From Rhexocercosporidium sp. MPI-PUGE-AT-0058 (Eukaryota; Ascomycota; Leotiomycetes; Helotiales): DNA of 64,000 nucleotides. The notes beneath the pieces were generated by a model, which was given only the letters and a program-made list of their open reading frames with translations, did no database searches and was not told the DNA's origin. A program made the translations under genes and the position numbers. Shown here one piece after another: positions 10,009-21,495 of the stretch (positions are counted from its first letter, which is position 1; each line of letters starts with the position of its first letter). The stretch lies in contig JAGTJL010000008.1 of NCBI GenBank assembly GCA_020746875.1, forward strand, positions 124,001-188,000. The letters are read 5' to 3'.

Positions 10009-13000
10009 ATGACTGAACCTATACCTGGCGCACCTGGCCTTCCAATATTAGGAAATTCGAATGATATCGATCCACTAGACGCCACAGCAAGTCTCTGCAG
10101 ACTGGCGGAGACATATGGTAGGTATCCTCCTCCTCCTTCCTTCTGGCAGCTTCCTTAATTCTCACTCCCAGGTCCCATCTTCAAAGCCACTCTCGGTGGC
10201 TGCGAGAAAGTCTTCATATCAACCCACGAACTTCTGGACGAAGTATGTGATGAGAAAAGATTCACAAAGATGGTGTTTGGCTCTCTCGAACAGATTCGAA
10301 ACGGTATACATGATGGTCTCTTCACGGCCTATCCAGGAGAACACAACTGGGAGGTAGCTCATAGGGTATTGATGCCGGGTATGGAACCAAGTTTATACTG
10401 AGGTCGACTCTTTGGCTGACTGGAGTAGCATTTGGGCCACTTTCAATCCGTTCTATGTTCGACGAAATGCAGGATATTGCTTCCCAGTTGGTTGTAAAAT
10501 GGGCAAGATTCGGACCTAAAGAAAAGATCAATGTTCCAGAGGACTTCACAAGATTAACTCTAGACTCGATTGCTCTGTGACTTTCCAAGGACTTCGATTT
10601 GGCTCGAGCTAAACACAGGAGATGCGCCATGGATACTCGGTTTAACAGCTTTTACCATGACGATATGCATCCTTTTATTGACGCCATGGTTGGATTATTA
10701 CAAGAGTCGGGAGCAAGAGCAGCGAGGCCTGCAGTCGCAAATTATTTTTACAGATCTGCTCAGAAAAAGTACGATTCTGATATTGTTCTTCTACGGAAGG
10801 TGGCTGCAGAGGTAGTTGCAGAAAGAAAGGCAAACCCAAACGACAAAACAGACTTGCTCAATGCTATGATCAAGGGTCGAGATCCGAAGACGGGAGAAGG
10901 GCTCACGGAAGAAAGCATTTGAATAACATGATCACATTCTTGATTGCTGGTATGTCTTCAGCGCCCTCCTAAAGACTGATCTAATTAATCCAGGGCACGA
11001 AACTACCAGTGGCCTACTTTCATTCTTATTCTACGACCTCCTGAAGAGCCCATCGGCTTACCAGACCGCTCGGCGACAAGTCGACGAAGTTGTTGGAAGA
11101 GGTCCCATAACAGCTGATCACATATTGAAGCTTCCATACATCGAAGCTTGCCTCCGAGAGACGTTGCGGCTAAGACCAACCGCACCTGTATTTACGGTTC
11201 AGACACTTCCAGATTCGCCGGGTGAATTTGCCACTCTGTCGAGCAAGTATCAAGTCAAGAAGGGACTTCCAATCATTGCACTGCTGCGTTCGATACATCG
11301 AGATCCCGCAGTCTTTGGAGCAGATGCTGAGATATTCAAACCGGAAAGGATGCTTGATGAACCATTCTCTATGCTTCCCAAGAACAGCTGGAAGCCATTC
11401 GGCAATGGCATGCGTGGCTGTACTGGAAGACCATTCGCTTGGCAGGAGGCTATCCTCACCACGGCAATGCTTCTTCAAAGCTTCGATTTTCGCCTGAACG
11501 ACCCAAGCTATACCCTACAGATCAAGCAGACTTTGACTATCAAACCCAAAAACTTCTTCATACATGCTTCGTTACGAGAGCATATCGACTCTGCGTATAT
11601 CGAGAAAATGTTACATGTGGACGCATCCAAGGCGAGTTCTGGGCATGACAAGGCTCGAAACAACCATACTGCGGCGAGTAGAAAGCCCAAGAAGCCAATG
11701 ACGATTCTTTACGGATTAAACTCTGGCACTTGCGAGGCTTTAGCTTAAAGTTTGGCAAGGGCTGCTTCTGGTCGTGGCTACCTTGCAAAGGTCAATACAC
11801 TCGATAGCGCGGTTGACAAGGCACCCAAGGATCAGCCAGTCATTCTTAGTTTCATCTAGCTACGAAGGTCAACCTCCAGACAATGCAGCTCACATCTTTG
11901 AATGGCTTCAGAATCTCGATTGTTCATCCAGACTCAGGGGTGTCAAATACGCAGTATTCGGCTGTGGGAACCGTGAGTAGTTTTCTAATTCGGCACAGTG
12001 TTTACTGACTGATTGTCCTAGACGATTGGGTTTCAACATTACACCGAATCCCAAAACTTCTCAACTCTAGATTTGAATACCATGGAGCGACCCAAGTCGC
12101 GAAGATAGGTCAGGGAGATGTTGGCGCGGGTGATATCTTCAATGATTTCGACAAGTGGCAAGATGAGCAATTATGGTCCGCTCTTGGGGGCGATGTTGAA
12201 GCCGAGGAAGAACTTGGCATGGAAATTGAGATCGACACAGGGTCGCGTCGTTCAAAGCTTCGCCAGGATGTCAAGGAGGCGGTTGTGATAAGCAATCGAG
12301 TGCTAACAAAAAATGGCGAGCCCGAAAAGCGACATATCGTCTTGAATCTTCCAACCGGCATGACTTATAAGACAGGCGATTACCTAGCTGTCTTGCCGAT
12401 GAATAACTCCAAAAACGTTCGACGAGTCTTGAAATGGGCACATTTACCCTGGGATACGATGCTGACAATCAAGAGTTGAGCAAACACTACCCTGCCTACT
12501 GGTCACCCAATCTCGTTGATGGACATTCTGAGTATGTATGTCGAGCTCAGTCAACCTGCAACTCGTAAAGTAAGTCTCCAAGCGCCCCGGTGTTGTTTCT
12601 AACTCTGATCATTATAGAACATTACACGAATAGCAGCGTCCTGTCCGGATGAGACTGTTAGAGCAAGCATTTCTGCTCTGGCAGGCAAAGATTTCGAGCA
12701 AGAAGTCCTCAAAAAGCGACGGTCGCCACTCGATATCTTGGAACAGTACTCGGGTGCTGCACTCCCGCTTGGTGACTTCTTAGCAATGCTTCCTCCCATG
12801 CGAATTCGTCAAGACTCGATCTCCTCTTCTCCTCTCGCAGATCTGACCACTGCAACAATCACTTGGTCGGTCCTAGACACCCCTTCGAAAGCTGCAGGCT
12901 CTAGGAGATTTCTCGGGATTGCTTCAAACTATCTATCCAGTGTTGAAGAAGAGCGAGCCATCCAGATTCAAGCAGGTCGCAAGCTTGCACCAGCATATCT

Positions 13001-13364
13001 TTTCATTGGATGCGCCCACCCGCAGAAGGACACATTGTTCAGTGACGAGCTTTCTCAATGGGAGAAGGATGGCGTATTAAAACTATTCTACGCATTCTCT
13101 AAGTCAAGCTCCGAAAGTAAGGGGTGTCGCTAAGTCCAAGAGAGACTCTGGGAGGAAAGAGAAGAAATAGTCAAGGTGTTTCACGAGGGTGCGTCACTGT
13201 ACGTCTGCGGCGGCAGCATGGTCGGGGAAGGAGTTGCAAACACCGTCAAACGCATTTACTAAGAAGCTGCTGAAGCTTCGGGGAAGCCAAAGACAGACGA
13301 AGAGATTGAAACGTGGTTCGCAGGAATAAAGAGCGACAGATACGCGAGCGATTGTTTCGTTTGA
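10009..13364 (+). pseudogene. CYP505 P450-reductase fusion, pseudogene
   Basis: The order matches P450foxy/CYP505 self-sufficient fatty-acid hydroxylases: P450 N-terminus (PGAPGLPILGNSNDIDP), I-helix AGHETTSG, ExxR ETLRLRPT, haem loop FGNGMRGCTGRPFAW, FMN domain ILYGLNSGTCEALA and SSYEGQPPDNA, then the FAD domain. Intact introns are visible at 10118-10171, 10379-10428, 10577-10621, 10950-10993, 11973-12021 and 12570-12617. Lesions: one base lost near 10920; TAA at 11746-11748 (expected Gln); one extra base near 11848; TGA at 12477-12479; an in-frame loss of roughly 40 residues near 12950 that removes the FAD/NADPH core (SSVEE joins straight to ERAIQIQ); TAA at 13131 and at 13260. No full enzyme can be made. 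The P450 half retains its key motifs but is split by the 10920 frameshift. Confidence 0.92.
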
Positions 13365-13742
13365 GTTGACTACTTTCGGGCTCGAAGCGGCTGGGCGTAC
13401 AATTGGAGAGTGAATGGATATAATTTGCTTGTTCAAAATGTTGTTACGACAAACAAATGATTCCACTTTGCGCTTCCGTCCCTCTCTACGGCGTTCAAGT
13501 GGGGTAATCATTGATTTGGAGAGAGTGTGCCAATGCCGAGATTGTGCGAAATATACCCTTCGAGATCTCCACAACGTGGCGAGAATTGACCGAATCATTT
13601 TTCCTAATTAGGAAATCAACTCCTCTCGAACCCCTCCAATGTCCTGATATCTAATTCCAAACGATTGACCTTCTCGATAGAATCACACAACCAATTTTGA
13701 GAATCGCTTTGCCGTACTTGATCAATTCACAGTTCAGTAATC
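13365..13742. other. Intergenic between CYP505 relic and PhzF-like gene
   Basis: 378 bases that must contain the promoter of the PhzF-like gene. No motif stands out. Confidence 0.5.
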
Positions 13743-14792
13743 ATGACAAAATCACTACCCTTTGTAAGTCTCTCCTCTCAAGGAGGACTTTTATTGACAA
13801 TCCCAGTCGGTATTTGATACCATGACACCAACGCCTTTCTCCGGAAATGCAACACCGGTTTTCATTCTCAACGGTGGAAATGAGTGGCTTTCGCAGACGG
13901 CTATGCTTCTCATTGCAAGGGAGCTCAATCATTCAGAAACAGTGTTTGTTCGAAGCCGCCGAAATGCTTCAGTAAATGAATACGACATACGATTCTATAC
14001 GCCATACGCGGAAGAGCTTTTTTGTGGTCATGGGATACTGGGCGCTGCGCATGCATTGCACCTTTCGACGGGGCTGACTATGTTTGAATTTCGGACCTCT
14101 TCGGGCATCGGTGCATCGACTTCAGTTTCTACCAGGTCTCAGACTTGGTCAAATGATGAGAGTCCAGTTTCCGTGTCGATGGAGTTTCCCTCTTCGCCTG
14201 TGGTTGCCACGCTTCAACCTTCGTTAGATGTGAAAGCGGGATTTGCAGTAGCTCTGGGACTTCAGGACGCAGAGATCCTGCAGATTGGTATGAATGAACT
14301 GATGGACATTGTATTAGAGCTAGATCCCAATGTCAATTTCTCGGCGGAGCGGATGGATATTGATCCAGTTGCCCTATTGAAAGCAAGTCCGCCTGGTACT
14401 AGGAGTCAAGTTATCACCAGTTCTTGGAACTTTGACGAGGATGTGGATTTTGCGAAAAGAGTTTTTGCTTACGGGCTAGAAGGTAGGTTTTGTTTCTTCC
14501 ATTTTGGTGGGATTTTGAGCGGGAGTTCAAGATTTAGTATTATGGCGACTGATGAGGTATAGACCAAGCGACTGGATCTACGTATTGTGCCCTGGTCCCA
14601 TATTGGGGAGAAAGGTTACAGAAAACGGAACTGAAAGCATTGCAGCCTTCGGAGAGAGGGGGGGCCGCAACTTTGAGTTGGTATAGAGATGCTCCTGGTA
14701 TCAAAATCACGGCGGAGTCTGTACAAACCGTAAATGGAAGCATCAAGGTCCCGGACAAGGAACATATCCAGGGTAACGGCGCAAGACTCTGA
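13743..14792 (+). CDS. PhzF-family isomerase/epimerase-like protein
   Basis: Three exons: 13743-13763, 13807-14482 and 14563-14792 (introns of 43 and 80 nt), giving 308 residues. Splicing produces the PhzF start F-S-V-F-D-T..TPFSGN(A)TPV. The family signatures follow: SETVFV, with the Glu that acts as catalytic acid/base in PhzF; FYTPYAEELFCGHGILGAAHAL; and, across intron 2, YGLEDQATGSTYCALVPYW. The fold is a diaminopimelate-epimerase-like double barrel. Fungal members act on varied or unknown small molecules, so no substrate is proposed. The gene is in tandem with the CYP505 relic and could once have shared a pathway with it; this is speculative. A slightly truncated C-terminus is possible. 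Confidence 0.85.
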
Positions 14793-15077
14793 GCTTCCGA
14801 AAAGATGGATATCATGTACGGCCAAGAATTGGTGACTTTGATTAATATTATCTCATCTGGACACATAGTGCGGTAGACGCTACCGGTTTCCGGGTCGTTT
14901 AGGTTGATATTGAGGGGTATATGGCGCAACGGAGGAAATTTGTGGACTTGTCATATTAGCCTAATGCGATCGGCTAGAACTTTATTCCACGGTGATGAAG
15001 TTTCTCCGCGATAGTATAAAGAACTCTAACGGAGCCCAGAACGATATGGCCAGTAGATTTTTACTTCATCGTTCAAA

Positions 15078-16438
15078 ATGAAGTGGTTCCTCGGCCAAGT
15101 CATTGCCTTGGCAGGTATATTCGCTCCCACAGCTCATGCCACGATCTTGCAAAATGGCCAGGTTCGCGATGTGGCTTTTCCCAATACTTTGTCAACAGGG
15201 AGCCTGACCAACTGGAAAGTCCATGCTCCCAATTCCAAGGAATTGAGCTACAAAGGTCGCTGGGACTCGAAGTTCATATCATGGTGGTCGTGAGTGGCGC
15301 CAACCCCCCTTGTTAGATAAGCGAGCCCCCTTACTCATTTCAACAGTGCACCGGGGTTGAAATTCGGAGTGACTGGAAACCAAGTCGCAATATCCTTTGG
15401 AAACTGGACAACGCCTGGAGTCCTCGTTGGTTTCCGATTCGATGGTTTAGATTGGAAATTCACGAACATCAGCAAATCTGCGACGCATATTTTCACTGAT
15501 CCAGACATCAATACTTCCAATCCTTCAGTCTTTGAGATCCGCGTGACTAATTATGCATACGGCATTCAGATCAAGTCCGTTCATACTGCACCGAATTCGA
15601 CTTTATTCAAAGTTCCCGATTTCAAGCGTCGTCTTGAAGTCATCGGCGATTCATTGTCTTCGGGATATTCAGCGACATATGAAGGACTTGCTGGATTTGG
15701 GTACGGTCTCGGTGCCGGACTTGGAGATACAGAGTGGAGTGTTGTTGGCTACCCTGGAATATGTGTGCACGATCAAGACTGTTGGGGGAATCCGAGAGGG
15801 CAGACATATCAGTGGTACCAGACTTCCGATACCAGTCCTCGCGCCGCTGCGATTTACGGAACAAAACCCGAAGCATGGGATTTCAAGAAACATCCCGCTG
15901 CTGATCTGGTAGTGATAAATCTTGGGACGAATGACAATAACTCGGCGAATAATGTTGGGGCTGAGAACTATTATAAGAGTTATGTGAAGTTGGTCGAAGG
16001 GGTGCATGAGAAATATCCGAAGGCGGACATTGTTTTGATGGTCAGTACTATGGGCTTCGTCTCGATACAAGTTTCTCCCTGGCCTCTTAACTGAGACTAA
16101 CATATTTCAAGTCCCTCTGGAACGGATTCTCGAGATCCGGCACAACATATAGAGAAGTTGGAGCATACATCAACGAGATCTACGACGTGTACAAATACTT
16201 CAACACCAAGTCGTACCTGTCAGCCAGGCAGCAGCCGTTCGTGCATTACTTCAACTCGACTGGAATTCTGCAGCACAACGATGTGAATCCTCAGTATCAT
16301 CCAACGGACGTAGGACATATCAAGCTAGCGAGCCATTTGATGCAGTACATCAAGAACAAGTTTGATTGGGGGTTTGCTGCTACAGGGCCGGAAGTCCAGC
16401 ATGAAACCCTCTATTGGAATGACCAGGTCAGTTATTAG
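15078..16438 (+). CDS. Secreted SGNH esterase, CE2-like
   Basis: Three exons (introns 15290-15346 and 16041-16111) give 410 residues. A signal peptide is clear at 1-21 (MKWFLGQVIALAGIFAPTAHA). Residues about 30-155 look like the beta-sandwich that precedes the catalytic domain in carbohydrate esterase family 2. The SGNH part has the GDS block (VIGDSLSSG, Ser about 173), NLGTNDN (264-267) and a catalytic Asp/His pair in HPTDVGH (D368, H371). CE2 enzymes remove acetyl groups from xylan and other polysaccharides, so an extracellular role on plant cell wall or similar polymers is inferred. N-glycosylation sequons such as NST and NIS are present. The gene sits in tandem 285 nt after the PhzF-like gene. 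Confidence 0.85.
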
Positions 16439-16451
16439 GGAAATGCAGTTT

Positions 16452-16463
16452 GGGGGGGGGGGG
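16452..16463 (+). repeat. Poly-G tract (12 G)
   Basis: Twelve consecutive G bases 14 nt after the esterase stop codon, probably in its 3' UTR. Homopolymers of this length are prone to sequencing error and slippage. Confidence 0.8.
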
Positions 16464-16723
16464 TCATTCTAGTGTATAAGAAAGTTCCGAAGGAAATAAA
16501 GTACAAACGCGAGAGATTCCACCCAAAGAGCTGGGGTTTCAGGGACTTCTGGAAGAATAATTGAAGAAAGGATGCCCATTTCAGGTGCTAACCAAGATCA
16601 AATTGATAAAGCATGGGACAAATGTACGATAAATAGACTCTTGTATCCTCAAAAGCACCCTTTCTCAACCTTGCTGTTCCTCAATTGAGTGATTTCTCTC
16701 CCGAGCCTGAGGATGTCCTTCGG

Positions 16724-17146
16724 TTAGAAGCGGCACGGTTTCCGGGTCAGCAGCTCCTGTCCGTGCCAGACGGAATTTATTCTTGACAACACCAGAACTA
16801 CATCATCCAGCATCGACACATCGACTGCCTCCTTACTGTATGTGCATTGAAATTGCTTAGAGCCGGCCTGCACACATCCTAATTCTCCGAACACCTGCCA
16901 TTCGCCAAACTCAACCTTCGCGGATCCTCGACTGATATAATCTTCCTCCTCTAAGTCCCGAATTGCCTGAGCAATGGCCCGATGGATACCTCCTCTCTGA
17001 TTGCTAGTCTGCCGATGTATCGAGGCTGTTGGATATAAGGGCTTCCGACGTGGGTTAAAGCTAGAAAGGAATGTTCTGGCGCAGGCCGATTGTTTTCGAC
17101 GCAGGACCAAACCACGGTCCGAAACCGAGGGACTGTGTCTTTGCAC
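16724..17146 (-). CDS. Doubtful ORF, 140 codons, no known family
   Basis: A minus-strand frame whose C-terminal half (RGGIHRAIAQAIRDLEEEDY onwards) has a protein-like composition. The N-terminal half does not, and there is no signal peptide or clear start. Just upstream on the same strand the frames look coding-like but carry stops, as in a decayed gene. I do not recognise it; it could be a small gene with an unseen first exon, a relic or chance. Confidence 0.2.
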   Translation of the reverse strand: MQRHSPSVSDRGLVLRRKQSACARTFLSSFNPRRKPLYPTASIHRQTSNQRGGIHRAIAQAIRDLEEEDYISRGSAKVEFGEWQVFGELGCVQAGSKQFQCTYSKEAVDVSMLDDVVLVLSRINSVWHGQELLTRKPCRF

Positions 17147-17892
17147 AGAAGTTCATAGTCTACCAGAACTCAGTGCGAACAAGCGGGTCTGTGATGCCAG
17201 CAGGAATAGGAGAAGACCCGGAAAGCGGGTATTTGGTCGCCTACACATACACAAGAGAGTTAAGTTCACGCACAATGGAGAATGTTGATGGACTATAGGA
17301 AAGATTGGTCCTCGCAAGTCATCTGCGGCAGATACACAGGCGCGGCATTATTTGTGTCTGCTACTACGAAGACTTGCGTGAAGAGCAGTAGTCATCAATT
17401 GTCCACAGGAGAGGGTGTTCTGTTGATATGCACAGTAAAATGACTCGTAGAATAGCTTTCGGCCCGAAGTAGATAACCTAAACCTGTTATATCACATGCT
17501 TGATGCTGTTGCAAATGAAGTAGGACTTCAATAAATGTTTCGTACAACAAGTAACTACTTACTAGTAAATAATTACCTATTTACCACAATCCATGCCGTT
17601 CCCCCCATTCACATATGATACGAGATCCCCCACAAATAATCTCCGCAATCGCCGATCCAAGGCTTTCAGGCTCCAAAGGATTTCAAACACGCGCACTTGT
17701 ACCACCACCCACCGCATCTGTCTCAACTTTTCTAACCTCTCACACCACTCACCGCATTCCGTAATGCGTCAAACAAACTTTCCCATCCCATCCCATCCCA
17801 CCTTGCCTATATCCACTTAGTCATTCGTTGTCGGATCTATACAAGCTAAATCGTATTCATCCATCGCATTGCTCGCGCGTGGGCGCGGCAAT

Positions 17893-20150
17893 ATGAGCGC
17901 TAATCCAACACCCACCTTGGCGCGCTGGACCGACGAAGAACATCAGATACTCGTGCAACTCACTAACGATCAAATTGAGCTGGAGTCACAGGATCACACA
18001 CAGGAGATCTCTTGGGCCGAGCATTGGAGAAAGGTCTCTGTACAGCTTCAGGAGTCGGGTTACAGCCGAACGAATACCGCGTGCCAAAGTTACTGGAAAC
18101 GTGTCGTCGAGACACAGAAAGCCAACGAGGAAGCTGCCGGGCCAAGATGGGACGATTCTGAGCATCAGATACTAGTGGGGATGACCGAAGACCAACTTGC
18201 ACTTGAAAGAGAGGACCCTACAGCCGTCATTCCATGGCCCAAGCATTGGAAGAAAGTCTCGCTTCGTCTCCAGGAGAACGGTTACAATAGAACCCAGAAT
18301 GCTTGTGCGGCCTACTGGTTGAAGGTTGGGTATGATTTTTCCGTGGATAGTTATGAGCCTGTACCCGAGATGTCCAGACTGCAAGCAAACGATGATGTCG
18401 AGGTTGAGATTAGAGTTGAGGTGGAGGCTGAGAGACCGCCGAAGCCAAACCAGGCCAGCGTTGACGACTCGGCATCAATGTACTCCCGAGATGAAGAATT
18501 GCTGCCAGAAGAGTTGCCAGAGCCCAAGAATAATTTGTTGCCGAATGCAACTTCCATATTCACGCCTTCGATCACGCCCGCGCCATCGGACAGGGACCCT
18601 TCAGAAGATGAATCATACCAGCCTCGGCAACGTAAGTACTCGGCAGTGTTATTTACTGCAAATTATTGATGGAATTTCAGGTGAGCCTACTGCAAGCAAG
18701 ATGTCCCAAACTCCAATCAATGCCGAGCCGATACCGGCAAAGACACGATCACCAAAAGTACCTTTGAGACGGAGCTTCCGTTTCAATGCAGAGCAAAGAG
18801 CAATCTTAGAGGCTCAAGCCGCGCAATACGGCCCGTATCCAGATAGCGATCGAAGATACGAGCTGGCACGGGAGCTCGGTGTGGATGAGAAGACCATCAG
18901 GGTATGGAAACCTCTGACCTCCTTCAGCTCGTGACCCTGACATTAATCAGAACTGGTTTATTCATCGCCGGTCTCAGAAAGGCCAGAGTATCTTGTCAGG
19001 CATGGCAACTCCAGGTCAAAACAACAGCGAGGATTCAATCGTGAGTGACGGTTCTACTTCCGCTTCTGGCCCTTCCGGTTCTGCCAAACGAAGGCCCTTT
19101 ACGATGGACTACAAGGAAAGTAGCCTATCCATCGGCGAGGATATTGGGACGCACCAATCGAAGAAGCCTCGGATAGATGAAAGCGACAATGGGTTCCGAG
19201 ACGCACCACGATTCATACCCAGTAATGCGCCTAGCAATGTAGTCACAGGCGTGGAAGACTTTGGAAGTCAGGGAGGCTTCGGGCCTAGGCAATCCTCTGG
19301 TAGCGCAGCCTCCCATGACCCGTCACGCAATTCATCGATGGCTGGCTCGTTACCAAGTCGGGTATCAGCAACGACTTCGACATCATCATTTTCTCCTGTC
19401 AACCTGGCCGCAGGACGCAATGATCTAAGTGGAGACCTGGGCTCCCAAATGCTCACACAGGATCGGCCGACCCCTCAAATCGGTACAGAAGAATCTCGGC
19501 CGGATATCAAGAAGTCACCTTCGTTCCCCACACCGGTGTCAGGCGCAGATTGGAATCCTGTCAACAGTGCAAAAGCTAGAGAATCGAATCCCGTCGATTT
19601 AGCAAGCGGAGCGTCTACTCCCACCCCTACCCCCCATACGTTACCATTTCAACCCAGCCACTTGGTTAATCCACATCCATATGGCAAGCCTGTATCTGCA
19701 ACTCCACCGCCAAACCCGAGGCCATTGCAACAACAACAACAACAAAGCTCTGCATCCCCGGCGCCGAGGCTCGGTGCTGGTAACGAAGCAGACGAGAAGC
19801 AATGGATGTCGAGTAAAGTCTCCAGCTTCCAGACCGAGATCGAGAACCTGAACCGCGACAAAGCTACCCGACTGCACAGGATCGGCTTGATCGATCGACG
19901 CATCGATGAAGTAACCAACGAGGAGAACACGCTTGAGGAAGACAAAGAGAAAGAGATCCTCGAGGCAGTCAGGCAGATTGAGGAGCGATATAAAGGCAAA
20001 AACGAATTCATCAAATCGCAGCAACGTGACCTGAATCGGTCGAGAGAAACGGAGCTGGAGGGTCTGAATCGGAATGGCTTGGATCTGAAGAAGCGAAGGG
20101 CTGCATTGGAGCATTTCCAGGCGCTGGTTGGCTTGTACGAGGAAGAATAA
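17893..20150 (+). CDS. Double SANT-like plus homeodomain protein
   Basis: Three exons (introns 18632-18680 and 18902-18950, 49 nt each) give 719 residues. Two tandem Myb/SANT-like repeats lie at about 11-75 and 85-147. They start RWTDEEHQILVQLT and RWDDSEHQILVGMT, contain W..HW.KVS.(Q/R)LQE and end in YW, and are clearly duplicates of each other. A homeodomain lies at about 276-332 (RRSFRFNAEQRAILE to NWFIHRRSQKG), created exactly by splicing intron 2. The recognition helix has His325 where homeodomains almost always have Asn51. The middle is Ser/Pro-rich and disordered with a CAA-coded Gln run. The C-terminus (about 610-719) is a long charged coiled-coil. It is probably a nuclear DNA-binding regulator; its targets are unknown. 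Confidence 0.85.
19728..19745 (+). repeat. (CAA)6 microsatellite coding poly-Gln
   Basis: Six CAA codons within the SANT-homeodomain gene, a likely length-variable site. Confidence 0.8.
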
Positions 20151-21495
20151 GTTCGTCCTGCATCGATCGACATTGTTTTTCATTGCGGATTTTTAAATTT
20201 TTAAATTTTTTTTTTTAAAAAAAAAGGCTCGAAATTGTCCAGCGATGGAATTTGGGGATTTTTTGGGATGGAGTTTCGGGATCACAGGCTCTACGTAGGG
20301 CTTCATTGGGCTCTCTTGCATGTGTCAGGTAGTGCGCCTTCTTGACATTTTTTATTATTTTTTATTTATTTTGGCTGCTTCTCTTGGTGCCCTGCATGCT
20401 GGGCTTGTGTATAATGTTTCTCTACTGGGGAAAGTTCTTTGACCTCCTCAGCTTTCTAGGGAGGGAGGGAATTTTTGTAGACATATTTATTACTATAATT
20501 TTTACTCATACCACACGCACATCTTTTCAAGGTCATGTTCGCGAAGCACAATATGGGGATAGGGAGGGGCATCTATCCATCCTCGCAGTCTCGACCCAAG
20601 TTCGCGGAATAGAAACCGCCCACCCGACCCGTGCGAGGAATTCTCGATGGCGTCCCGCTCCAGGAGATAAGAAGCATTGCGGACAATTCTTTTTTTCTTT
20701 TTTCCTTTCTTTTTTTTTCTTTTCGTTTTGAAACAGACACTTAGCCACGTGCCAGTGTCACCACAGACGTCAGTTGACGACGGCACGGGCATCATATCGA
20801 CGCAATGTTTGCTTTTTCCCCCTTCCCGCTTCTTAGACGGACGGCTTGTACTTTAGATGTTTGCCGCATGTTAACCTCCTCGATGATGCCCACAACGCAC
20901 TTCTAGAAATGGTGGACGTTGTAGACGAAACAGATCTGGCGGTGGGCTGAAATCTAGAACTGGTGGGGTCACGTACGGCTCTTGGTTTGAGGATGCATCA
21001 CTTGACGATTTTCGACTTATTCTATGCCCAGAGATGCTCCAAGGGCAAGAGGAGAGAAGGAAATGGCCATCAGTTTGTAAGTTCCGTCACTCAGCAAGCC
21101 CTCCAATCAGTATCGAAGATATATTCAGATTAGAGCTACTTTAGGTCTATGTACAGAAGAGCAAGCAAGGAAATCAGTTTGGGGGGTATACCAGACATGA
21201 GTGGCTATTCTACAAGTAGAATTAGCATGCAGAGAGTGAAAATGAAAAATTCGTCAGATGAGGTGTGTGATGCGCGACCAAGGAAATGTTTCGTGGATGT
21301 GTTCCTCCCCTCCCAAGCTCCGTCCGTTCCAATTCTTCCGTCCCAATGCACCGCCTCGGTTCCCATGTCCCGCGTACAGCCTTCAATGAGGCTAGTCAGA
21401 TATCCACCCTGAGTTCTTGAGAAAAGGAAAATGTTTTGGTGACACAGCTCGGTTTACATGTTGGCGCTCATTCTACCCGCCCGAGTAGAGCGTGG
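20151..21495. other. Convergent 3' region with T/A homopolymers
   Basis: About 1.3 kb between two genes that end facing each other. It carries AAATTTTTAAATTTTT and A-rich runs near 20193-20226, and T/C-rich runs near 20690-20730. No frame here looks coding; one spurious frame arises from the T-rich stretch. Confidence 0.6.

Larger units (their letters stand above)
16439..17892. other. Intergenic with one doubtful ORF
   Basis: About 1.45 kb. It begins with a run of 12 G just past the esterase stop and ends with C/T-rich DNA (CCCATCCCATCC repeats near 17790) before the SANT-homeodomain gene. A minus-strand frame at 16724-17146 is listed separately. Confidence 0.5.

Noticed and set aside
19641..20183. 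Minus-strand frames opposite the SANT-homeodomain C-terminus
   Set aside because: They mirror the coiled-coil codons of the real gene and give low-complexity Leu/Phe/Ser sequence.
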